8,809 nt of DNA from Chloroflexota bacterium (GTDB lineage: Bacteria > Chloroflexota > Anaerolineae > UBA1429): positions 1 through 8,809 of the forward strand of contig JAAZBQ010000014.1 in NCBI GenBank assembly GCA_012513725.1, written 5' to 3'. The translations under genes were made by a program, and so were the position numbers. Shown piece by piece: positions 1 to 5,120 of the stretch (position 1 is its first letter; each line of letters opens with the position of its first letter). Under the pieces are notes generated by a model. The model was not told where the DNA came from. It ran no database searches and worked only from the letters and a program-made list of their open reading frames with translations.

Positions 1-522
1 GCCGAGGAGTACGCCGGGAGCGGCCGGCACTATTGGAACACCGGCTACTTTTGCTGGACGTTGGGCCACATCCTGGACGAGTTCTCTCGGCACCTGCCCG
101 CCATGAGCGCCCAGTTGCGGGCGATGCGGGCCCTCGGCGCCGACGAGCAGGGGGCGTTCGCGCGGCTGTGGAACGAGATCCGCCCCGTCACCATCGACGT
201 GGGGATCATGGAGCGGGCCGAGCGGGTGGCGGTGATCCCGTGCGATCTGGGCTGGAGCGACGTGGGCAGTTGGGCCTCCCTCTATGACCTGCTGCCCCGC
301 GACGAGGAGGGAAACGCCCACCTGGGCGCCGGCCAACACGTGGGGCTGGATACGCGCTCCTCGATCATCTACTCGGAGCGCCTGGTGGCCACCGTGGGCC
401 TGGAGGGGATGGTCGTCGTGGATGCCGGCGACGCCGTCCTGGTGCTGCCCACGTCGCGCGCCCAAGACGTCAGCGCCCTGGTGCAAGAGATGCGCGCCCG
501 GGGACTGGACGTTTACCTATAG
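1..522 (+). CDS. manC: Mannose-1-phosphate guanylyltransferase, C-terminal part (5' end outside window)
   Basis: The reading frame is open from the first base to a TAG at 520-522, giving the last 173 residues of a protein that normally has about 350. The family makes GDP-mannose from mannose-1-phosphate and GTP in the cytoplasm, feeding glycan and glycolipid synthesis. Family features seen: YWNTGYFCW near residues 11-19 (the 'YxWNSGxFxW' region of the sugar nucleotidyltransferase domain), CDLGWSDVGSWASL at about 81-94 (substrate-site motif), and a C-terminal left-handed helix-like tail with VVVDAGDAVLVLP followed by a short helix. The protein ends right after this segment, so it is the short form without a fused phosphomannose isomerase domain. 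The cinA-like gene begins 21 bp downstream on the same strand, so the two may be co-transcribed. The symbol is by family; a paralogue acting on another sugar-1-phosphate is possible. Confidence 0.88.
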   Translation, partial: AEEYAGSGRHYWNTGYFCWTLGHILDEFSRHLPAMSAQLRAMRALGADEQGAFARLWNEIRPVTIDVGIMERAERVAVIPCDLGWSDVGSWASLYDLLPRDEEGNAHLGAGQHVGLDTRSSIIYSERLVATVGLEGMVVVDAGDAVLVLPTSRAQDVSALVQEMRARGLDVYL

Positions 523-543
523 CAGCGGCATACGCTAGCAGAT

Positions 544-1794
544 ATGGAGACACCCTTGCAGGCTGAAATCGTCACCATTGGCACCGAGCTCCTGCTCGGC
601 GAGATCGTGGATACCAACTCGGCGTGGATCGCTCGCGAGCTGACCAAGATCGGTCTGAACCTCTTCTACACCGTCACCGTCGGCGATAACTTGGGCCGCG
701 CCGCCGGGGTGCTGCGCACCGGCCTGCAGCGCTCCGACGTGGTGATCACCACCGGTGGCCTGGGCCCCACGGTGGACGACATCACCCGCGAGGCGGTGGC
801 CGAGGCGACCGGCCAGCCGCTGATCCTCGACGAGGCGCTGTTGGCCGAGATCGCCGCCTACTTTGGCCGGCGCAACCACCCGATGACGGAGAACAACCGC
901 AAGCAGGCGCAGCGCCCGGCCGGGGCGCAGGTTATCCACAACCCGGTGGGCACCGCGCCCGCCTTTGCCGTCGAGGCGTGCGGGCACCTGGTGATCTGCC
1001 TCCCCGGCGTGCCCCACGAGATGAAGCACCTCATGGAGACCGAGGTGATCCCCCTCCTCCGCGAGCGTTTTGGCCTGCACGGGGTGATCCGCTCCCGCAC
1101 CCTGCGCACCTCGGGCATCGGCGAGAGCGCCATCGATGCACGGATCGGCGACCTCATGCAGTCTGCCAACCCCACGGTGGGCACCGCCGCACACCCCGGC
1201 CAGACCGACGTGCGCATCACGGCCAAGGGGGAAAGCGAGGAGGAGGCCCTGGCCCTCATCGCCCCCGTGGAAGCCGAGCTGCGGCGTCGTCTGGGGGATC
1301 ATGTCTTTGGCGCGGACCAAGAGTCGATCGGCGACGTGGTGAGCCGTCTTCTGGCGGAACGGGGCCAGCGGCTGGCCCTGGTGGAGACGGTGACCCAGGG
1401 GCAACTGGCCCAGGACTTGGCCCACACCATCGACGGGCGGGGAACGCTGGCCGGCAGCCTCATCCTGCCCGACGCCGGGGCGCTGGGCACTGCCCTGGGT
1501 ATCCCGTCCGAGGACCTGGCCGGAGAGGAGACGGTCAGCCAGCAGGCCGCCGAGCGCGCGGCCGAGGCCGTGCGGCAGACCTATGCAGCGGACCTGGGGC
1601 TCGCCATCGTCGGCCCCGCCGACCCGGGCGCGCCGGAAGCCCCGCCGGTATACATGTCACTGAGCGTCGGCGGCCGCCTGCGAAACGGCGTGCCGCGCCC
1701 CGGGCGCTCTGGCGTCTCGGGCCAGGGCTGGCTCATCCACCTGGCGCTGGACCTCGTCCGGCGCGAGTTGCTGGGCCTGCCCCCACTGGACTGA
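544..1794 (+). CDS. cinA: CinA-family protein with degenerate C-terminal amidase domain
   Basis: 416 residues, the usual length for two-domain CinA (about 410-430). Residues 6-170 form the MoaB/MogA-like N-terminal domain, with GTELLLGEIVDTNS (13-26), TTGGLGPTVDDIT (69-81) and LPGVPHEM (153-160) intact; in related proteins this domain hydrolyses ADP-ribose or pyridine nucleotide pyrophosphates. A linker domain (about 180-255) follows. Residues 260-416 match the PncC nicotinamide-nucleotide amidase fold, but the active site is altered: the AESCTGG motif reads VETVTQG (280-286), so the catalytic Ser is Thr282, and the YSNEAK motif reads PDAGAL (309-314), so the catalytic Lys is Leu314. The GIAGPGG loop is also changed (GPADPGA, 357-363). 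I infer loss of deamidase activity with the fold kept. ATG 544 has no Shine-Dalgarno sequence; a TTG at 556 has GGAGA five bases upstream and would start the protein MQAEIVTIG, like typical family members, so the true start may be 556. Confidence 0.9.
   Translation: METPLQAEIVTIGTELLLGEIVDTNSAWIARELTKIGLNLFYTVTVGDNLGRAAGVLRTGLQRSDVVITTGGLGPTVDDITREAVAEATGQPLILDEALLAEIAAYFGRRNHPMTENNRKQAQRPAGAQVIHNPVGTAPAFAVEACGHLVICLPGVPHEMKHLMETEVIPLLRERFGLHGVIRSRTLRTSGIGESAIDARIGDLMQSANPTVGTAAHPGQTDVRITAKGESEEEALALIAPVEAELRRRLGDHVFGADQESIGDVVSRLLAERGQRLALVETVTQGQLAQDLAHTIDGRGTLAGSLILPDAGALGTALGIPSEDLAGEETVSQQAAERAAEAVRQTYAADLGLAIVGPADPGAPEAPPVYMSLSVGGRLRNGVPRPGRSGVSGQGWLIHLALDLVRRELLGLPPLD
546..558 (+). promoter_or_regulatory. 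Ribosome binding site and alternative TTG start of the cinA-like gene
   Basis: GGAGA at 546-550 lies five bases before TTG at 556-558. It overlaps the first codons of the longer ATG-initiated reading, which itself has no recognisable purine-rich site upstream. Starting at 556 removes four residues and places Met directly before QAEIVTIGTE, the usual N-terminus of the family. Confidence 0.45.
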
Positions 1795-1813
1795 CGAGGC
1801 GCCCTGCGGTCCG

Positions 1814-1843
1814 TTGCCATGCGCGTCGTTGCCTTTCGATAGT
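1814..1843 (+). promoter_or_regulatory. Weak candidate promoter for the MFS gene
   Basis: TTGCCA (1814-1819, five of six matches to TTGACA) is followed after 18 bases by GATAGT (1838-1843, four of six to TATAAT). It sits in the 91-bp gap between the cinA-like gene and the MFS gene, 42 bp before the proposed start. The match is modest, and the gene could also be read from upstream. Confidence 0.28.
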
Positions 1844-1885
1844 CGAGAGTCGATTCGTCTGCTCGGTTCCCTCGTGAGGTGAGTC

Positions 1886-3292
1886 GTGTCGCAGGATGTG
1901 GATAGTCCCGCTGCCCAGGACGTGGCCGAGCCCCAAGGGGCAGCGCCGCTACAGAATCCGTCCACCGCGCTCTCCAGCGAGGTGCCTGCCAACTATGCGT
2001 GGAACGCGGCGGCCTTTGTCATGGACTCGTCGCTCTTTACCGTGAGCATGAGCTTTCTGGGCACCACGACGATCCTGCCGGCGTTCATCGCCCAGCTGAC
2101 CCCCTCGCCGATCGCCATCGGCCTGGCGAGCGGGGCGGCCACCGGCGGATGGCTCTTGCCGCAGCTGCTGGTGGCCAGCGCCATCGCCGGCAAGCGCCGG
2201 AAGAAACCGATCGTCGTATCCGCCGCCTGGGCCAGCCGCCCCCTCTTTTTCCTGATGGGCCTGATCGTCTGGCTCTATGCCGAGAGCCGGCCCGATCTGA
2301 CGCTGGTGGCGCTCATCGCGGGCCTGGCGATCTTTTACGTGCTCGATGCGGTGGTCAGCGTCCCCTGGTTCGACCTCCTGGCCAAGGCGATCCCACCGAC
2401 GCGCCGGGGGCGCATCCTGGGCACATCCCAGGTGCTGGGGGGCCTGGGGGGCGTGGCGGGGGGCGTGGCCGTCCGCTACATCCTGGGAGAGAGCAGCCCG
2501 TGGCAGTACCCGCAGAACCACGCGGTGCTCCTGATGGCGACGTCCGGCGTTCTGCTCCTCTCGGCGGTCGGCCTGACCATCATTCGCGAGCCGGCGGGCC
2601 GGGCGCGGAGTGGGCCGGTGGCCTCCTTCCACCAGGTGCTGGCCGGCCTGCCCGCCCTCCTGCGCGACGATCGCCCCTATCTGCGGTTGGTGATCGTGCG
2701 GGTGCTGGCGGGCTCCGCGGGGATCGCGAGCGCGTTCTTTGTCCTGCACGCCACGGAGGTGGGGCGGCTGTCGCTGGCCAGCACCGGCCTGCTGGTATCG
2801 GCCCAAGTGGCCGGGAGCCTCGCCGCCGGGCTGCTGATGGGCTACGTGCAGGACCGCATGGGGCCGCGGGTCCACATTCGCATCGTCAGCCTGTTGGCGG
2901 GGGTGCCGGCGCTGCTGGCCCTGGTGGCGGGCCCTCTCATGCCCTCCCTGGGCAACGCGGCCCTGTACGTGTACCTCCTGCTGTTCCTCTTTCTGGGGAT
3001 CTCGAACAGCAGCCAGGGGTGGCCGTTCTTCAACTATATCCTCGAGTACGCTCCCGATGAGGAGCGCCCCCTGTACATCGGCACGCTGAACACCCTGGCG
3101 GCGATGGTCATGCTGGCCCCGCCGCTTGGGGGCTGGCTGCTGCGCACCTTTTCGTATCCGGTGCTGTTCATCACCGCGTTGGGGCTGGCGGGGCTGGCGC
3201 TGCTCCTATCCGCCGCGCTGCCCTCCACGCGCCGGGCAACGCCGGCGGCGCCGGCCCTCAGCGCCCCAGCAACAGAAAAAGCCCATCCGTAG
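1886..3292 (+). CDS. Major facilitator superfamily (MFS) transporter
   Basis: 468 residues, strongly hydrophobic, with about 12 predicted membrane segments from residue 40 to 446 and a polar, non-membrane N-terminal tail of about 37 residues. MFS hallmarks: a basic cytoplasmic loop GKRRKKP (102-108) in the loop 2-3 position, RRGRILGTSQVLGGLGG (173-189) resembling the loop 4-5/TM5 motif, and DRMGPR (323-328) at the equivalent loop 8-9 position, supporting a two-fold repeat of six segments. The substrate cannot be told from sequence; drug, sugar or metabolite efflux are all possible. GTG 1886 is chosen because GAGGTGA (1876-1882) lies just upstream, although the three-base spacing is short; GTG at 1898 is an alternative with too long a spacing. 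The gene is convergent with the ZIP transporter gene. Its last five codons and stop codon lie within the shared terminator hairpin. Confidence 0.85.
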   Translation: MSQDVDSPAAQDVAEPQGAAPLQNPSTALSSEVPANYAWNAAAFVMDSSLFTVSMSFLGTTTILPAFIAQLTPSPIAIGLASGAATGGWLLPQLLVASAIAGKRRKKPIVVSAAWASRPLFFLMGLIVWLYAESRPDLTLVALIAGLAIFYVLDAVVSVPWFDLLAKAIPPTRRGRILGTSQVLGGLGGVAGGVAVRYILGESSPWQYPQNHAVLLMATSGVLLLSAVGLTIIREPAGRARSGPVASFHQVLAGLPALLRDDRPYLRLVIVRVLAGSAGIASAFFVLHATEVGRLSLASTGLLVSAQVAGSLAAGLLMGYVQDRMGPRVHIRIVSLLAGVPALLALVAGPLMPSLGNAALYVYLLLFLFLGISNSSQGWPFFNYILEYAPDEERPLYIGTLNTLAAMVMLAPPLGGWLLRTFSYPVLFITALGLAGLALLLSAALPSTRRATPAAPALSAPATEKAHP

Positions 3293-3302
3293 CGGATGGG
3301 CT
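3276..3302 (-). terminator. Intrinsic terminator of the ZIP gene, embedded in the 3' end of the MFS gene
   Basis: A perfect 10-bp inverted repeat, AGCCCATCCG (3280-3289) and CGGATGGGCT (3293-3302), encloses a three-base loop. On the minus strand the stem is followed by a T run (complement of 3276-3280), the classic Rho-independent arrangement, 28 bp after the ZIP stop codon. On the plus strand the tail is only CTTCTC, so it would be a weaker terminator in that direction. The three loop bases 3290-3292 are the TAG stop codon of the MFS gene. Confidence 0.85.
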
Positions 3303-3330
3303 TCTCACAATCCGACGGCCAGGGCATGCG

Positions 3331-4131
3331 CTACCCCAGCGCCACGTCCAATGTCATCATCACTGCAAAGCCCAGCATGGCGCCGATGGTGGCCAGGTGT
3401 CCGTGGCCCTCGGACTGGGCCTCGGGGATCAGTTCCTCGATGACCACGTAGATCATGGCACCGGCCGCAAAGGCCAGGGCATAGGGCAGGATGGCCCGCA
3501 TCGTGACGACGGCCCAGGCGCCGATCACACCGGCGATTGGCTCCACCATCCCGGAGAGCTGCCCCCAAAAGAACGCTTTGCCCCGGCTGATGTTCTCCCG
3601 GCGCAGGGGAAACGACACCGCGGTCCCTTCCGGAAAGTTCTGCAGGCCGATGCCGATGGCCAGCGCCACGGCGCCGGCGAGGGAGGACTCGGCCATGCCC
3701 ACGGCCGCCGCGCCAAAGGCGACTCCCACGGCCAGCCCCTCCGGGATGTTGTGCAGGGTGACCGCCAGGATGAGGAGGGTGCTGCGCTGCCAGGAGGTGG
3801 GCACCCCCTCGATCTCGCCGCTACGGAGCGCCGGGTGGACGTGGGGCAGCAGTTGGTCGATGACGCGCAGCACCGCACCGCCGAGCAAAAAGCCAATCAG
3901 TGCCGGCACAAAGGAACCGCCGGACATATCGATCGCCGGCGCCAGCAGCGACCAGAAGGAGGCGGCCGTCATCACCCCGGCGGCCATCCCGAGCATGGAA
4001 TCCAGAAGCCGGCGGCTCACCGACTTGGTAAAGAGCACCAGGCCGGCGCCCAGTGCGGTGACGAACCAGGTGAACAGCGTGGCAATGAGCGCTTGCGTGA
4101 CGGGACCGAACTGCTCAAGCCAAGCAATCAT
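3331..4131 (-). CDS. ZIP-family divalent metal transporter (GufA-like)
   Basis: 266 residues with about eight hydrophobic segments. ZIP proteins import Zn(II), Fe(II), Mn(II) or similar ions across the cytoplasmic membrane. The binuclear metal-site motifs are present: HNIPEG (127-132, TM4) and QNFPEG (164-169, TM5), then VEP (196-198) and EELIPE (232-237) in later segments. Extra candidate metal ligands are HVHP (97-100) in the long loop after TM3 and EGHGH (241-245) before the last segment. The pattern of Gln-Asn in TM5 with EELIPE in TM6 is that of the bacterial GufA branch. The start is firm: GGAGG (4136-4140) lies four bases before ATG. The gene is monocistronic by layout: its own promoter, overlapped by a palindrome (4180-4201), and a strong terminator 28 bp beyond the stop. 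Metal-dependent repression is inferred from this context; the ion transported is not evident. Confidence 0.9.
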   Translation of the reverse strand: MIAWLEQFGPVTQALIATLFTWFVTALGAGLVLFTKSVSRRLLDSMLGMAAGVMTAASFWSLLAPAIDMSGGSFVPALIGFLLGGAVLRVIDQLLPHVHPALRSGEIEGVPTSWQRSTLLILAVTLHNIPEGLAVGVAFGAAAVGMAESSLAGAVALAIGIGLQNFPEGTAVSFPLRRENISRGKAFFWGQLSGMVEPIAGVIGAWAVVTMRAILPYALAFAAGAMIYVVIEELIPEAQSEGHGHLATIGAMLGFAVMMTLDVALG

Positions 4132-4179
4132 AGATCCTCCCTATGCAGCGATGGGCGCCCCGCTTCCGGCGGGACACAC

Positions 4180-4201
4180 GGTACACCACGACGGTTGTAC
4201 C
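4180..4201. promoter_or_regulatory. Candidate operator palindrome in the ZIP promoter
   Basis: Perfect six-base arms GGTACA (4180-4185) and TGTACC (4196-4201) are separated by ten bases, with one further symmetric pair inside (C4187 with G4194). The site covers the proposed ZIP -10 box (4194-4199) and the expected transcription start near 4187, where a repressor would block initiation. It does not resemble the Fur, Zur or MntR boxes I know, so the regulator is not named. Confidence 0.5.
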
Positions 4202-4222
4202 CACAGCACGTTTGCCAGTCAA
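4194..4222 (-). promoter_or_regulatory. Sigma-70-type promoter of the ZIP gene
   Basis: Read on the minus strand: -35 box TTGACT (4222 to 4217, five of six consensus bases), a 17-base spacer, and -10 box TACAAC (4199 to 4194, four of six). Transcription should start near 4187, giving a leader of about 55 bases that contains a small CCCGC/GCGGG hairpin (4159-4173) and then the Shine-Dalgarno sequence. Confidence 0.62.
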
Positions 4223-4241
4223 CCCACCAGCACCGAGCGAG

Positions 4242-4270
4242 TTGGCGCGAGCGGTCGGGGCGCCTAGAAT
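4242..4270 (+). promoter_or_regulatory. Sigma-70-type promoter of the Pro/Thr/Glu-rich protein gene
   Basis: TTGGCG (4242-4247, four of six) and TAGAAT (4265-4270, five of six) are separated by exactly 17 bases. The start would be near 4277, about 40 bases before the ATG at 4317. It is divergent from the ZIP promoter, with the two -35 boxes only about 20 bp apart. Confidence 0.55.
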
Positions 4271-4316
4271 GACGGGCGACGCGCCGGGCGGCCCAATGTC
4301 GACGAAAGAAGGAGCG

Positions 4317-4892
4317 ATGCACAGACCCACGCGCAGGCGCATCGGTATGCTGGCGGGCGCAATCTGCATCTGCCTTTTGGCCGCGCTGCCGCCGGCAGCC
4401 CGCGCCCAGGCAGGCTATCCGGGGCCCACATCGGCGCCGGTGACGCCGCTGCCCACCCCCGAAGGCGGCTATGGCTCCCCGTATCCCGACGCAGAGCCGA
4501 CGCCCGAGCCGCCGCCCGCCGAAGATCCCACACCCGAAGCACCCCCGGAGGAGGAGCCCACGCCCGAGGAGGCGGTTGAAGAACCACCTCCCGAGGAGCC
4601 ACCGGAAGAGGTCGCGCCGACCGAGACCGCCACGCCAGAGCCTACGCCGACGGCGTCGCCGACGCCCCCGCCGAGCCCCACCGCCACCACGGCCGCGACG
4701 CCCTCACCCACTGCGACAGAGGCACCGGCCCCATCGCCCACCCCCTCGACAGCCCCGACGCCGCCGGTCTCGACCGAGCCGGACGGCCCGCTCATCGCCC
4801 CGACGCTATTCGTGGGGCTCGTCGGGCTCCTGGCCGCCTTTACCGTCGGCCTGGGCATCCATCTGGTGCGTCGCGGGCCGGGCAGCCCCTAG
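4317..4892 (+). CDS. Secreted Pro/Thr/Glu-rich protein with C-terminal membrane anchor
   Basis: 191 residues; no family recognised. Residues 1-30 look like a signal peptide: basic start (HRPTRRR), hydrophobic core MLAGAICICLLAALPP, and a likely cleavage after ARA (28-30) or QA (32). Residues 33-157 are low complexity, mostly Pro with Thr, Glu, Ser and Ala. The first half is Glu-rich (about 58-100, repeated PTPE units), and the second half is Ser/Thr-rich and nearly uncharged (about 110-152, repeated PTAT/SPTP units), like an extended, possibly glycosylated stalk. Residues 159-184 form one membrane segment followed by a basic tail (HLVRRG), predicting an outside stalk and a cytoplasmic C-terminus. 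No LPXTG sortase motif is present. AAGGAG (4309-4314) precedes ATG 4317 with a short two-base spacing; an in-frame ATG at 4296 is an alternative without a good site. Role unknown; a cell-surface spacer is an inference. Confidence 0.75.
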   Translation: MHRPTRRRIGMLAGAICICLLAALPPAARAQAGYPGPTSAPVTPLPTPEGGYGSPYPDAEPTPEPPPAEDPTPEAPPEEEPTPEEAVEEPPPEEPPEEVAPTETATPEPTPTASPTPPPSPTATTAATPSPTATEAPAPSPTPSTAPTPPVSTEPDGPLIAPTLFVGLVGLLAAFTVGLGIHLVRRGPGSP

Positions 4893-4901
4893 CAGCATGT
4901 A

Positions 4902-4932
4902 CAGAAAGAGCCCCACACGCGGGGTGTGGGGC
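4902..4932 (-). terminator. Hairpin terminator downstream of tRNA-Asn
   Basis: A nine-base perfect stem, GCCCCACAC (4910-4918) and GTGTGGGGC (4924-4932), with a five-base loop. On the minus strand it is followed by CTCTTTCT, a fair T-rich tail, 16 bp after the tRNA 3' end. In the plus direction the following bases are not T-rich, so it fits the tRNA better than the upstream plus-strand gene. Outer arms CATGTAC (4896-4902) and GTACATG (4937-4943) could extend the structure. Confidence 0.68.
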
Positions 4933-4948
4933 GATGGTACATGGAAGG

Positions 4949-5020
4949 CTCCTCGGGCTGGATTCGAACCAACAACCAACCGGTTAACAGCCGGTCGCTC
5001 TACCGTTGAGCTACCGAGGA
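4949..5020 (-). tRNA. tRNA-Asn, anticodon GTT
   Basis: 72 bases folding as a full cloverleaf on the minus strand: acceptor stem TCCTCGG with CCGAGGA, D arm GCTC/GAGC, anticodon stem ACCGG/CCGGT with loop CTGTTAA (anticodon GTT, reading AAC and AAU), a five-base variable loop, T arm GTTGG/CCAGC with loop TTCGAAT, and discriminator G at 4949. The 3' CCA is not encoded (the bases after the discriminator are CCT), so it must be added by the CCA-adding enzyme. Confidence 0.96.
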
Positions 5021-5060
5021 ACGGCGCGTCGCGAACGACGGCTCGCCAACAACGGAGAGC

Positions 5061-5089
5061 ATTCTACCTGAGGCGGCGACGGGTGTCAA
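5061..5089 (-). promoter_or_regulatory. Strong sigma-70-type promoter of tRNA-Asn
   Basis: On the minus strand: TTGACA (5089 to 5084, perfect -35), a 17-base spacer, and TAGAAT (5066 to 5061, five of six -10). Transcription would start near 5054, about 34 bases before the tRNA. It lies in the gap between the rpoD stop (5121) and the tRNA; no hairpin terminator is visible after rpoD, so read-through from rpoD is also possible. Confidence 0.72.
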
Positions 5090-5120
5090 ATCCGCCGCCG
5101 CTCGGTCATCGCGCGTCGGG

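Noticed and set aside
932..940. Perfect DnaA-box-like sequence TTATCCACA
   Set aside because: Single site inside the cinA-like coding region, in frame with a conserved stretch, with no AT-rich element or cluster of boxes; not an origin.
4159..4173. CCCGC/GCGGG hairpin in the ZIP leader as a possible riboswitch
   Set aside because: Only a five-base stem in a leader of about 55 bases; too small for any known metal riboswitch.
4469..4858. Minus-strand Gly/Ser/Val repeat frame
   Set aside because: Mirror image of the Pro/Thr/Glu repeat of the plus-strand gene, which has a signal peptide, anchor and promoter; the antisense frame has none.
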